Assembly: GCA_032191485.1 (NCBI GenBank) | Contig: JAVDOI010000045.1 | Coordinates: forward strand, 1,513,909-1,577,908 | Reading direction: 5' to 3' | From: Leptoclinus maculatus | Taxonomy: Eukaryota; Chordata; Actinopteri; Perciformes; Stichaeidae | DNA length: 64,000 nucleotides | Shown here: positions 52,501 to 63,642 of the stretch, piece by piece | Position numbering within the stretch: position 1 is the first letter of the stretch | How the letters are laid out: every line of letters begins with the position of its first letter | Notes under the pieces: model-generated | The model's database searches: none | What the model saw: only the letters and a program-made list of their open reading frames with translations | Told to the model about the DNA's origin: nothing | Program-made: the position numbers and the translations under genes

Positions 52501-55164
52501 TAATTACAAACATCCAGTAAGGTTAAAGTAAGGTTAATTTATGGTTAATTAAATTTCACAATAACAATGACTCAAATAAAAAATGACAAAGTTAGCAGCT
52601 AATAGTGAAGCAAAGGGTGGAATGACTTCATGACTTCACTGCAGCTATATGCACTATTTTCAAGCCATTTGATTATAGAACGTCTTAAAATCTGTACATC
52701 GTTTGGGGAAAACATGATAGTTGCCAAGGAGAAAAAATACTCCTATTTTGTATTTAATTTTGCTCCGACTTTATTCATAATTTTGAAACCATAACTAATG
52801 TTGAGGATGACTCACTTTCAATCCTGCCTCCCAAAATGAGGCAAACAAATGTCTGACGTTTTTTTAAAGGTTTGTAACATACATAGGCACAGTGGTAGGA
52901 ATTAATGGTAAACAGCATCGCTTATTTTGTTACAGTATTCTGTCTACATCCTGATAGAACGTTTAATTGCCGGTCCAGAGGCTGCGGGGAAATGACACCA
53001 AGTTGAAGTAATTTTAAAAACCTAAAAGATTCAGTGCTTTTGAGGAAACATTCAGGGCTGAAGCCCCAGAATCAGAGTTATATTTCTCCATTAATAACTC
53101 AATTCAGATGAGCGTCCACATGGAGACCTTTGATGGCTTGATTTTCAATCAAATACATAACAGAAAGTATTTTGATCTCCTTGACATCGATCACTCATTT
53201 GACCATTTCACAGAAGACGTACTGTATATGAATGTATCTGCAGTCGAGCCACGGAGTAACCTTGACATTCAGCCTTTTCCACAAACCGTCTGACAGCATT
53301 GCCTCCGAGTCACGGTAAAGATTGGGTAGCTGCTGTCCTCTGGCGCGGGGTTTCCCCTGCTGTCACTGGGTGGGATGGAAAAGTCTGTCATGCACTTTAT
53401 ACTCATATTAATGGTCAACAGCATTCTGTTACTATAATAACAGGGGATTGGATGATACACAGCATGTATGCCAAGGGAGCCGAGAGACAGCTAAGTATCA
53501 ACACAGGAAAGGCCTGTTAAAGGTTTACGAGGATTTAAGAGGAACACATTTGATAGTAAATGATTTGAATGTAAAACAAACACAGACAGATGAGATGAGG
53601 CTTCTGTCAGATACTGTATTCATATAGGTTTGTATCCACAAATGAAAGGTTTCTGTCTAATTGAAGGCAAAAGTTTGTCCACAACTTTACACAAAGAGGA
53701 ACTCAGTTTTCATTTCTAAAAACCCTCAATTTCGATTTTTCACTAAAGCATTAATCCAATTCATATCCTCCAAATATAGGACCATCAAATGACAAATGTG
53801 AAGATTGCCCTTCCCTGACATTTCTTTCATTGGGATCTCACTATTCAAATAATTCAATGATTAGTTTTAATAAGCTTTGCCTAATATGACTGTTTGATGA
53901 TACACTTCAACTTACTTTCTGGGATCATTATGTCTTTCAAAAATTCTGGATATTGCACACAGTATTACTGAAAGTATTTGAGAGGGGTTAGGATACTCTA
54001 GATGTGTTTTAGAATTAGACTTTATTGACTCGCGACACTTTCTGATAGTTAAGAAAAGAGTCATTTCAAAATAACTTAATCAGTCAAATCTTTATTATAT
54101 CTTTATCGTTATTATAGGTGAAGCTCTGAAAACATGCCATAATTGACTAAATGATTCACTGCACCTGCTTAAGCATTACTGACTACTGTAATATTATATA
54201 CTATACTATAATACTACTTAGTATTATTCCGTATTATCTTTAGTCTCCAATAAGAATAATGTTGTTGTTGTTGTTTTTTTTTATAAATTCGAAGCGGCTC
54301 AATAAAAACGTTTTAATAATACGCATCTTATTATGGGAAAAAAGTTCAAAAGTAGTTTTTGGTTATTTCACATCAGAGCTGTTTTCCCTGGTTTGAGGTG
54401 GACGTGTCTCAGTTTGAAAAACGTCTATTACACTTCTAACCAAAACACACCCACACTGTCCTGATGAAGCAGAGTAAGAGTTTGGAACTTTGAATAAAAG
54501 ATATCTAAAGAGGCGTTTTTTGGTCTTGCATATTTAATGTTGTAGTGGCTGTATCAGGGTTCAACAAATAGACTGTACACTCAAATGATTTCTTCTTTTG
54601 CCTTCCGTAGGTATGGTTCAAGAACCGCCGCGCTAAGTGGAGAAAGCGGGAGAGGAACCAGCAGGCAGAGTTATGCAAAAATGGCTTTGGTGCCCAGTTC
54701 AATGGACTCATGCAGCCCTATGATGACATGTACACGGGCTACTCCTACAACAACTGGGCCACCAAGAGCCTAGCAAACAGCCCGCTCTCCGCCAAGAGCT
54801 TCCCATTCTTTAACTCAATGAATGTAAGCCCCCTATCATCCCAGCCCATGTTCTCTCCCCCCAGCTCCATCCCCTCCATGAACATGGCCTCGAGCATGGT
54901 GCCCTCAGCGGTGGCCGGTGTTCCCACTACGGGGCTCAATAACCTGGGCAACCTTAACAACCGTCAACTCAGGTAGCGGTGACGCGGCCACATGTCCCCA
55001 TATGCACCACAGCCAGTCCCTACATGTACCCGAGACACCTGCAACTCCCAGCTGCGCCAGCAGACGGCTCAAGGCCAAGCAGCACACACCTTCGCTTATC
55101 GGCCAGTGCAGAACCAACCTGACACACCTGAGCCCCCTGCAATATGCTGTGACGGCCGGTATGA
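43422..55164 (+). CDS. pitx3: pitx3, paired-like homeodomain transcription factor
   Basis: PITX3 is a nuclear K50 homeodomain factor needed for lens development and midbrain dopaminergic neurons. Coding exons: 43422-43530, 48538-48743 and 54611-55164. The start MDFNLLTDSEARSPALSLSD is characteristic of Pitx3 rather than Pitx1 or Pitx2. The homeodomain spans residues 60-119, split between exons after Arg105; Lys109 is homeodomain position 50, in WFKNRR. Downstream residues GFGAQFNGLMQPYDDMY, NNWATKS and SFPFFNSMNVSPLSSQPMF fit fish Pitx3. After about 54955 the frame breaks: the literal reading stops at 54974-54976 after about 226 residues. Yet the OAR motif RLKAKQH (55065-55085) and the terminal QYAV…RPV with stop TGA (55162-55164) follow in other frames. 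Expected length is about 290. I attribute the breaks to unpolished sequence near the fold-back, not to gene decay. Confidence 0.95.
43695..43860. repeat. AAT/ATA-rich microsatellite region
   Basis: Interrupted AAT/ATAATA tract ending with (CAT)n-like units. It produces I/N-rich spurious frames. Confidence 0.85.
44668..44708. repeat. alternating TG/CG tract
   Basis: (GT)n(GC)n(GT)n alternating purine-pyrimidine run with a central GCGCGCGC, the composition most prone to Z-DNA. Confidence 0.9.
47981..48149. repeat. 11-bp minisatellite, about 15 copies of GGTGCATACAT
   Basis: A near-perfect tandem array in pitx3 intron 2, about 390 bp upstream of the homeobox exon. The unit is not a multiple of three, yet no frame gains a stop on either strand. 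This explains the 'MHHVCTMYAPC' and 'HTWCIHGAYMV' frames, which are not proteins. The mirrored copy is at about 63470-63640. Confidence 0.95.
48538..48743 (+). CDS. pitx3: pitx3 exon with the first three quarters of the homeobox
   Basis: A 206-nt exon between a CTGTGTGTCTGCAG acceptor and a GTGAGT donor at 48744. It encodes DTEKSHQNQLDESSAEDSS, the basic run LKKKQRRQRTHFTSQQ, and homeodomain helices 1 and 2 through TNLTEARVR. The exon ends in phase 0 inside helix 3, the conserved Pitx intron position. The frame is intact. Confidence 0.96.
49111..50698. repeat. 16-bp minisatellite with higher-order structure
   Basis: The basic unit is CATTGTSTCACYRGTA (16 bp). From 49.1 to 50.1 kb it alternates with longer units of the type CATTGTCTCAGCAGTAGTCCT. 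From about 50.41 kb it settles into a 32-bp dimer: CATTGTGTCACCAGTA plus CATTGTATCGCTGGTA, repeated about nine times. Every dimer contains ACCAG…CTGGT, a short inverted repeat. Frames of up to 251 codons here are repeat artefacts. Mirrored at 60889-62490. Confidence 0.93.
51344..51415 (-). mobile_element. SINE 3' tail fragment
   Basis: On the plus strand, AATGGTAAATGAACTGTACTT…CGCTTCTCTAGTCTTTCC…CCACTCAAAG is the tail portion of the tRNA-SINE seen entire at 26.2 kb, without the tRNA-like head. The mirrored copy is at about 60165-60236. Confidence 0.7.
52129..52220 (+). repeat. possible L2-like 3' tail, strongly diverged
   Basis: GACTGTAAAGACCTTCGAAGC and GATTTGTGATTTCAGACC resemble, with many changes, the L2 tail at 2.75-2.84 kb (CATTGTAAAGCCCTCTGAGG … TGTGATATTGGG). 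Tentative. Confidence 0.35.
52270..52375. repeat. fragment of a teleost dispersed repeat
   Basis: CACAGCTCTGCTAGTGGCTTTACTG…TTAACGTCAGCATGCTAACATG belongs to the family seen best at 32.9-33.3 kb. Mirrored near 59.2 kb. Confidence 0.5.
54611..55164 (+). CDS. pitx3: pitx3 last coding exon, frame broken near the 3' end
   Basis: The acceptor TTCCGTAG ends at 54610. The exon starts with VWFKNRRAKWRKRERNQQ (recognition helix and basic tail) and stays in frame to GLNNLGNLNN at about 54954. From there at least five one- or two-base indels shift the frame: the literal stop is at 54974. TCTRDTCNS and FAY-PVQN appear in one frame, and RLKAKQH and LSP-QYAV in another. The usual C-terminal stop is the TGA at 55162. 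The mirror copy at 56390-56945 has different breaks, so the two together indicate sequencing errors. Confidence 0.9.
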
Positions 55165-55759
55165 AGATAAGCTCCGATGACGACACCTGACCCAACTGAC
55201 CAGCTGATAAGCTCCTTTATTACCCACCTACACATCTCAATCAGCTCACCTCATACTAGCCAGACGTGCGAGCAGACTGGCACATCATGTTTTGATGGTA
55301 CACAAGCAGAATACTCATCCAAACTGACACAACAAACAAGCACTGCCAGATGGACCACTGCATTTCAAAGGAATCTCTTTCCAGTTACTGTAGAATACCC
55401 TTAGTTGCTCGAATGACAATGCTTCAAGGATTTTAAAGATTATAACCCTTATCATTTTTCCTCTTTGAACAGCATGATTAGAGTAGACGTAGCAAACAAG
55501 AGTAAAACAAACAATGGATGCATACAATGGACTGGTGGCTCAACATCTTGGCCCAAAATCATCAAACGCGATCTTTGCTGCTGTTGCTGGAAAAGGGACA
55601 TGTGGTGCAATGCTGAGGAGAATGGAGGATGTAATATCAGATCTTTTTGATTTGTATGTAGACAAAAACATCTAGAAAATACTCTTAAGAATGAGACAAG
55701 TGTATTTTCACACAGCAAAGGCACTAGGTGCTATGTAATAGTAGCATCCAACTAATGCG
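55165..55759 (+). other. pitx3 3' UTR, error-prone sequence
   Basis: It follows the expected pitx3 stop. Compared with its mirror (55800-56389) it shows about one difference every few bases toward the axis, such as CTTGGCCCAAAATC against CTTGCCCAAATC. No clear AATAAA is readable on this strand. The mirror copy has one on the minus strand at 55896-55901, where this copy reads differently. Confidence 0.6.
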
Positions 55760-55798
55760 TAGTACCTTTTCCTCTCCTAAGATAGAAGTTGTATAGCC
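55760..55798. other. turn of the inverted repeat, adapter-like
   Basis: 39 nt lie between the arm-closing pair ATGCG (55755-55759) and CGCAT (55799-55803). They contain CTTTTCCTCTCCT at 55766-55778 and GTTGT at 55788-55792. The order pyrimidine block then GTTGT, and the total length, resemble a noisy read of the 45-nt PacBio SMRTbell hairpin adapter, as I remember it. The match is partial, so this is a hypothesis. Confidence 0.45.
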
Positions 55799-56389
55799 CG
55801 CATTCGATATGAATTGTCCCTCTAGAACATACCCTCGGACCTTTGCGATTGAAAAACACTGCTTTTCTATTTAAGTATGATTAATCTATAATCTTTTATT
55901 GTACATACACAACACAAAAAAAGTCCGATAATATAACTCCTCCAATACTCCCCGCATTGCAACCCACAGGTCCCTTTTCCTGCAACAGCAGCAAAGATGC
56001 GTTGCTGATTTGGGCAAGATGTTGACCCCAGTCCTAAGAAGCTCCAAAGTTTTTTAATACTCTTTGGATTCTATACTCTAATCCTACATGCAGTTCACAA
56101 GAAGGAAAAAATGATAATGGTTATATATCTTTTGAATCTTTGAACAGTTGGTCAGTACGAACATAAGTACTCACAAACTGAAAGAATTCCTTTGAAAATG
56201 CAGTGGTCCATCTGGGCATGTCTATTTGTTGTGTCAGTTTTGAGCTAATCATGTTTCACTACAAAACATGAAGTGCCAGTACTGCCGCACGTCTCTGCAG
56301 TAAGAGGTGCGCTGAAGAGATGAGAAGTGGGGTAATAACGGACTTCCATTGGTCAGTTGGGTCAGGGGTCGTCATCGGAGCTGATATCT

Positions 56390-56945
56390 TCATACCGGCC
56401 GGTCACAGCATATTGCATGGGCTCAGGTTGGACCGGGGTTCTACACTGCGGATAAGCGAAGTGGTTGTGCTGCTTGGCCTTGAGCGCAGGCTGTCCAGGC
56501 TGGAGATTGCGGTGTCTCTGACATGTAGGGACAGCTGTTGTGGCTAGGGGCATGTGGCGCGGTCACCGCTACACGAGTTGAGCGCTGCTGGGGCTGTTGA
56601 GGTTGTTAAGGTTGCCAGGTATTGAGCCCGTAAGTGGGAACACCGGCCACCGCTGAGGGCACCATGCTCGAGGCCATGTTCCTGTGGAGGGTAGCTGGGG
56701 GGAGAGAACATGGGTTGGGTGATAGGGGGATACATTCATTGAGTAAAGAATGTGAAGCTCTTGGCTGAGCGAGGTGCTATTTGCTATGCTCTTGTGGCCC
56801 AGTTGTTGTAGGAGTAGCCCGTGTACATGTCATCATAGGCTGCATGAGTCACATAGAACTGGGCACCAAAGCCATTTTGCATAACTCTTGCCTGCTGTTC
56901 CTCTCCGCTCATCTCCACCATAGCGCGGCGGATCTTGACCATACC
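56390..56945 (-). pseudogene. pitx3: mirror of the pitx3 last exon, frameshifted
   Basis: The acceptor CCGTAG is followed by an extra G before the GTATGG start of the exon. The C-terminal stop equivalent is TGA (complement of 56390-56392). The OAR core at 56467-56486 reads LKAKQH. Indels fall at positions different from those in the plus-strand exon. Confidence 0.85.
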
Positions 56946-59900
56946 CTACGGAAGGCAAAAGAAGAAATCATTTGCGTGTACAGTCTATTGTAGACCCTGA
57001 TACAGCCACTACACCATATAAACTGCAGACCAAAAAACGCCTCTTTAGAATATCCTTTATTCAAAGTTTCCAAACTCTTACTCTGCTTCATCAGGACAGT
57101 GTGGGTTGTTTTAGGTTAGACAGTGTAATAGACGTTATTCAACTGATACCACGTCCACCTCAAACCAGAATATCACCCTCAAGCATCGTAACTAACACAA
57201 AACAACTTGAACTTTTTTCCCATAATCAGATGCGTATTATTAAACCGTATTATTTCAGCTCGCTTCGAAATTTAAAAAAAAAACACAACACAACAACATT
57301 AATTCTTATAGGAGACCTAAACGATATACGGAATCATACTAAGTAGTATTATAGTTATAGTATATAATATTACAGTAGTCAGTCAAGCTTAAGCAGGTGC
57401 AGTGAATCATTTAGTCAATTATGGCATGTTTTCAAGAGCTTCACCTATAATAACGATAACTGAATAATACAAGATTTGACTGAATTACTTATATTTTGAA
57501 ATGACACTCATTCTCTAACTATCAAGCAAGTGACGACGTCAATAAAGTCTATTCTAAAACACATCTAGAGTATCCTAACCCCTCTCAAATACTTTCAGTA
57601 ATACTGTGTGCAATATCCAGAATATTGAAAGACATAATGATCCCAGAAAGTAAGTAGAAGTATCATCATAAACAGTCATATTAGGCAAAGCTATTAACAA
57701 CATACACATGAAATATTTGTAATAGTGAGATCCAATGAAGAAAATGTCAGGGAAGGGCAATCTTCACATTTGTCATTGATGGTCCCTATATTTGGAGGAT
57801 ATGAACTTGGATTAATGCTTTAGTGAAAAATCGAAATTGCGGGTTATTCTAGAACATGAACAACCTGCGATCCTCTTTGTGGTAAGTTGTGGACACACTC
57901 TATGCCTTCAATTAGACAGAAACCTTTCATTTGTGGATACAAACCCTATATGAATACAGTATCTGACAGAAGCCTCATCTCATCTGTCTGTGTTTGTTTA
58001 CACTTCAAATCATTTACTATCAAATGTGTTCCTCTTCAAACCTCGTAAACCCTTTAACAGGCCTTTCCTGTGTTGATACTTAGCTGTCTCTCGGCTCCCT
58101 TGGCCATACATGCTGTGTATCATCCAATCCCTGTTCTTATAGTAACCGAATGCTGTTGACCATTATATATGAGTAATAAAGAGCATGACAGACTTTCATC
58201 CCACCCCAGTGACAGCAGGGGAAACCCCGCGCAGAGGACAGCAGCTACCCAATCTTTACCGTGACTCAGGAGGCAATGCTGTCAGACGGTTTGTGGAAAA
58301 GGCTGAATGTCAAGGTTACTCCGTGGCTCGACTGCAGATACATTCATATACAGTACGTCTTCTGTGAACTGGTCAAATGAGTGATCGATGTCAAGGAGAT
58401 CAAAATACTTTCTGTTATGTATTTGATTGAAAATCAAGCCATCAAAGGTCTCCATGTGGACGCTCATCTGAATTGAGTTAATTAATGGAGAAATATAACT
58501 CTGATTCTGGGGCTTCAGCCTGAATGTTTCCTCAAAAGCACTGAATCTTTTAGGTTTTTAAAATTACTTCAACTTGGTGTCAATTCCCCGCAGCCTCTGG
58601 ACGGCAATTAAACGTTTCTATCAGGATGTAGACAGAATACTGTAACAAAATAATCGATGCTGTTTACCATTAATTCCTACCACTGTGCCTATGTATGTTA
58701 CAAACCTTTAAAAAACGTCAGACATTTGTTTGCCTCATTTTGGGAGGCAGGATTGAAAGTGAGTCATCCTCAACATTAGTTATGGTTTCAAAATTATGAA
58801 TAAAGTCGGAGCAAAATTAAATACAAAATAGAGTATATTTTTTCTCCTTGGCAACTATCATATTTTCCCCAAACGATGTACAGATTTTAAGACGTTCTAT
58901 AATCAAATGGCTTGAAAATAGTGCATATAGCTGCAGTGAAGTCATGAAAGTCATTCACACCCTTTGCTTCACTATTAGCTGCTAACTTGTCATTTTTTAT
59001 TTGAGTCATTGTTATTGTGAAATTAATTAACCATAATTAACCTTACTTTAACCTTACTGGATGTTGTAATTATTTATGAAATGTAAGTGCGGAACAAATT
59101 GCAATTTACATATTGTGTTTCTGCGGGCAAGTAGGTAGCTTAATCATACCATAATGGGTTCATTTTATAATCGTGTTTCCTATGTAACAGATGATGACTT
59201 GTGAGTTGTGATCATGTTAGCATGCTGACGTTAACAGCTCAAAGCATCACTGTGCTCAGTAAAGCCACTAGCAGAGCTGTGGACCAGAGCACCATGTAGC
59301 ATATGAGATAGTCTGAAGGTCCCATGCATGATATGACGACAATGCAGTCGTCAAGTGAAGTGAAGCAAGTTGTATCTATGTGGTCTGAAATCACAAATCT
59401 ACAATTTGCTTCGAAGGTCTTTACAGTCTGTACAGGATCAAACACCGTCTATCACTACACCCTCGACCCTCTCAATGAGTTCCTCGACTTTGAAGATTAA
59501 CAACAGCTCTCGTGCAAATCACGCTGACGGTGTTTGGCGCATGTGTCGGGGTTAGAAAAGGCCACTGATAGACATCAGTGACGAGACCATGTGCAGTCTG
59601 TTGTCCTTTCAAAACAACAACCAAGAGTGTGTGCTATGTGACCTTTCATCCAGCCCAACATTAATTTGATCCATTACTTGTAAAGCAGGCCAGGGATTGT
59701 ATTGTCATCCATCAGAATGTGTGTCCTCCTGCTTCATATAGCTACAATGACCAAACCCCTGGGTGTGGGCACACTCTGCTGCACTTTGACATTTAGGTTT
59801 TGTGTGTGAACTGAAGCTTTGATAGAAAGGGAATTCTACCAAAGCTGTATTTTCTAACCATTTAGGTATCATATATTTTCTCCTGCAGCTACATCACTGC

Positions 59901-60888
59901 AAACCGGTTTAGAAAATATGACTGAGCCTACGTTACAAAATGGTTAGGGTTGGACCAGTAAAGGTTCGGTTAGATTGTTTAATTGTACTTTAACCTGGAC
60001 ACTGAAGAACCTCCTACTGAAACAACTTTGAAAACTCTGTCTCTGTTGTTAGTTGTTGTTAATCAGGGTTTTGTGTGTTTTGTCGGAGTCATGCTTCAAA
60101 CCACTGTAAGGGACAATAAAGATACTTTGAACTTTGAGTATATGGCTTTGGAAATGATAATAGTCATAGCTTTGAGTGGTCGGAAAGACTAGAGAAGCGC
60201 TATACAAGTACAGTTCATTTACCATTTACCATTTATTTCAAAAACTGTATAGAACTAAGTAGTCACTGAAACATTTTGGAAATTAACATATACACTGGTT
60301 TCCAAGGATGACCTAACCTAAACTATATATCTTTATATGTGATTTTCCTCATCATTTTGTAAGGTCAAAGCCAGATTAAATGTTTTGAACCATTTCTAAA
60401 GGTTTATCAACACAAGTTTCATCAAACATGACACAATTCTAAATGCCACTTATCTTGAAGAACTAAGAGGCTTTAAACCTGTGAAAGATTGTAACCAGTG
60501 GCAAGCTAACTCCCTTTTAGTTGACCAGACAGTTGCTTTTTCACAGGCAAAAAGCAATATTATCAATAATTTTACAGCAGCTTTTAATTAAGTTGACCAT
60601 GAATGTGATTCTCAACTTTAAACCCAGTAGCTTGACAAGAAGATACACGTTTTCCTCAGGTGATAGAGCAAGATCATGAGATGGGAGAGAAATCCCTGGA
60701 AAACGCTACTAAGAGGACCATCAGTTTTTTTTTATTTGTCATTACAGTTCATCTCACAATTCAATAATGTTTAAAAGAAGTAACAGCGTACCACAAATGT
60801 TGATGACGTCACAGATTGACAATTGTAAAACAAACGGGTGTGACCTTTTGACCTTTGACTTTTGTGCTCCCCACAACCAACTGGTGAC

Positions 60889-62490
60889 ACAATGTACTGG
60901 TGACACAATGTACCAGCGATACAATGTACTGGTGACACAATGTACCAGCGATACAATGTACTGGTGACACCAATGTACCAGCGATACAATGTACCGGTGA
61001 CACAATGTACCAGCGATACAAATGTAACTGGTGACCACACTGTACCAGCGATACAACTGTACTGGTGACACAATGTAACCAGCGATACAATGTACTGGTG
61101 ACACAATGTACCAGCGATACACATGTACTTGTGACACAAAGTCAGCATACAATTACTGGTGCCCAATGTACCACCGATACAATGTACCAGGGCACACAAT
61201 GTACCGGTGACACAATGTACCAGCGATACAATGTACCGGTGGCACAATGTATTGGTGATACACTGTACTCAGTGACAACACTGTACCAGTGACGACACAA
61301 TGTACCGAATGACCACACCATGTACCAGTGAGACAAGAGGAATATTGGTGAGACAATGTACCAATGACACAATGTACCAATATACAATGTACCCAATACA
61401 CAATGTACCGATGACACAACGTACCAGTGACACAACATAGGACTACCAGTGAGACAATAGACAATGTACCCGTGAGACGAAGTTGGACTACTAATGAGGC
61501 AATGTACCAGTGAGACAATGTTGGACTACTTGGTAAAACACTGTACTGATGAGACAATGTAGGTCTAATACTGAAGAGAACGTACTGCTGAGACCAATGT
61601 ACCGGTGAGACCAATGTATCAGTGAGACAATATACTGGAAGACAATGTAGGACTACTGGTGAAAATCTTTTTACGGTGAGACAATGAAGGACTACCTGCT
61701 GAGACATGAAGGACCTACTGCTGTGACAATGTACTAGTGAAAACAATGTACCGGAGACGACAATGTAGGACTACTGGTGAGACAATGAAGAAATACTGCT
61801 GAGACATGAACCGATGATGAACAGTGAGCAATGAAGACCTATGTGAGACACAATAATGCTGAACAATGTACCGTGAGACAATGTACCCAGTGAGACCAAT
61901 GTACCAGTGAGACCAACTGTACCAGTCGAGACAATATACTGGGGAGACAATGTAGGACTACTGGTGAGACAATGTACGGTGAGACAATGACGGACTACTG
62001 CTGAGACAATGTACTAGTGAGACAATGAAGGACTAAGCTGAGACAATGTATGATGAGACAATGAAGAACACTACTGCCTGAGACAATGTACCGGTGAGGC
62101 AATGTAGGACTACTGGTGAGACAATGAAGAACTACTGCTGAGACAATGTCCCCGTGAGACCAATGTACCAGTGAGACAATATACTGGGGAGACCAATGTA
62201 GGACTACTGGTGAGAACAATGTACCGGTGAGACAATGACGGACTACTGCTGAGACAATGTACTAGTGAGACCAATGAAGGACTACTGCTGAGACAATGTA
62301 TGATGAGACAATGAAGGACTACTGCTGAGACACTGTACTAGTGAGACAAAGAATGACTACTGCTGAGACAATGTACCTAGTGAGACATATACAGACTACT
62401 GCTGAGACAAAGAAGGACTACTGGTGAGACAATATACAGTCACGACAATGTAAGGCTACTTCTGAGACAATGAGCTGCTGAGACAATGTG
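60889..62490. repeat. mirror of the 16-bp minisatellite, indel-rich
   Basis: Reverse complement of the array at 49.1-50.7 kb with many single-base insertions, such as ACCAATGTACC for ACAATGTACC. The regular 32-bp spacing is lost in places. Confidence 0.93.
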
Positions 62491-62864
62491 CCATGAACAT
62501 CCCAGACTGGATTTTACAACTTAAATGAATGAGAGGGCTATCTTTTATCAGGGCTCAGGTTTGAATGTGGCTTAACTCACTGGTGGGTCCAGAAATGTAA
62601 CACCTTTGAGGGGTGTCATTAGAATTACATTCAAATCTACGGGTCAACTGCTTTGGGAGCTTTCATGGGCTCTATGCTCTACAAATGTGTCCCCTTTGCC
62701 GGGACTTATTATTTAAGAGAAAAGCTCACAATGTGTTCTTATAAAACTACTACATTTCACTGATAAGATCATCTTTCATCCACTAAAATCCCATGCCTGT
62801 ACTAATAATACAGTAATACGTTCTCTGTTCAGAGGGACCAGGGCCAGAAGTGTGTGTATCTCAC

Positions 62865-63078
62865 CTGACCCGTGCTTCAGTGAGGTTGGTCCACACACTG
62901 CGATCTCCTCTCTGGTGCTCCATGTCGGGGTAGCGGTTCCTTATGAAAGGTGGCCTCCAGCTCCTGGAGCTGCTGGCTCGTGAAGTGAGTCCTCTGCCGC
63001 CGCTGCTTTCTCTTCCAGAGAGCTGTCCTCGGCGCGCTGGACTCGTCCAGCTGGTTCTGGTGGGATTTCTCTCAGTGT
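62865..63078 (-). pseudogene. pitx3: mirror of the pitx3 homeobox exon, frameshifted
   Basis: Islands NRYPDM and WTNLTEARVR are readable, separated by shifts. RTHFTSQQ is lost to a neighbouring frame (LTSRASSSRSWRPPF is its shifted reading). The acceptor CTGCAG is kept. Confidence 0.85.
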
Positions 63079-63469
63079 CTGCAGACACACAGAGAGACCA
63101 CAGATTTCAAAAGGACACTGGGAGGAGCGGCTAGTTAGGAAGATAGATGAGAGTCGTCAGCATAACATGACACACCAATGAGACAGAACAACGCATCACC
63201 TGGATCATTAAAAGATTGAACACTGTGTTTCAGAATGTGGAGGATGTGCAGGAGAAACTGAAATGATCATTATCATTATCAAAGCTACTTGTCATGAGAG
63301 AGAAATATGTTGTTGCAAATACAGACTGATGCTGACATTGTTCATCAGTTCATCGTCACTTTACTACACTCAGTGTTGTGTTAACCCTTCGGGGGGCAAA
63401 AGGAGCTGTGGGTCCATACTTGACCCTCACACATGTATGTAACTTGATTATGCACAAATTAGTTAAGCA

Positions 63470-63642
63470 CCATGTATGCACCACTGTAATGCACCATGTA
63501 TCGCACCATGTATGCACCATGTATGCACCCCATGTATGCACCATGTATGCACCATGTATGCACCATGTATGCACCATGTAAGCACCATGTATGCACCATG
63601 TATGCACCATGTATGCACCATGTATGCACCAAGTATGCACAG
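63470..63642. repeat. mirror of the 11-bp minisatellite, indel-rich
   Basis: ATGTATGCACC units as reverse complement of the array at 47.98 kb, with irregular units at 63480-63530 (extra bases and a lost unit). Confidence 0.93.

Larger units (their letters stand above)
48744..54610 (+). other. pitx3 intron between the two homeobox exons
   Basis: 5.9 kb, starting GTGAGT and ending TTCCGTAG. The first 2 kb are mostly a 16-bp minisatellite. The rest is unique AT-rich DNA with a SINE tail (51.34-51.42 kb), a possible L2 tail (52.13-52.22 kb) and a dispersed-repeat fragment (52.27-52.38 kb). No independent gene seen. Confidence 0.9.
47625..55759 (+). repeat. left arm of a large inverted repeat
   Basis: At least 8.1 kb is mirrored on the other side of an axis near 55779. 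Anchor pairs by coordinate sum: 47625/64000, 48538/63078, 54611/56945, 55171/56381, 55755/55803. The sum drifts from about 111625 to 111558, so the right arm is some 60 bases longer. This arm carries intact exon 3 and reads as clean sequence until about 54955. The arm continues left of the point where the window's right end runs out. Confidence 0.95.
56390..63078 (-). pseudogene. pitx3: mirror copy of pitx3 exons 3 and 4, frame broken throughout
   Basis: Exon 4 equivalent at 56390-56945 and exon 3 equivalent at 62865-63078, on the minus strand, in the same relation as the plus-strand gene. Exon 3 is 214 bases instead of 206. It carries about six indels (for example GAGAGAAATCC for GAGAAATCC), and the donor has lost a G. 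Exon 4 retains islands such as LKAKQHNHFAYP, QYAV and QPMFSPPS in different frames, with the Trp-Phe helix of the homeodomain also broken. A true second gene would show substitutions and conserved frame. I think this is an assembly artefact, with a decayed inverted duplicate as the alternative. Confidence 0.75.

Noticed and set aside
60754..61746. Minus-strand frames of 132-197 codons
   Set aside because: Mirror of the same minisatellite with indels joining frames.
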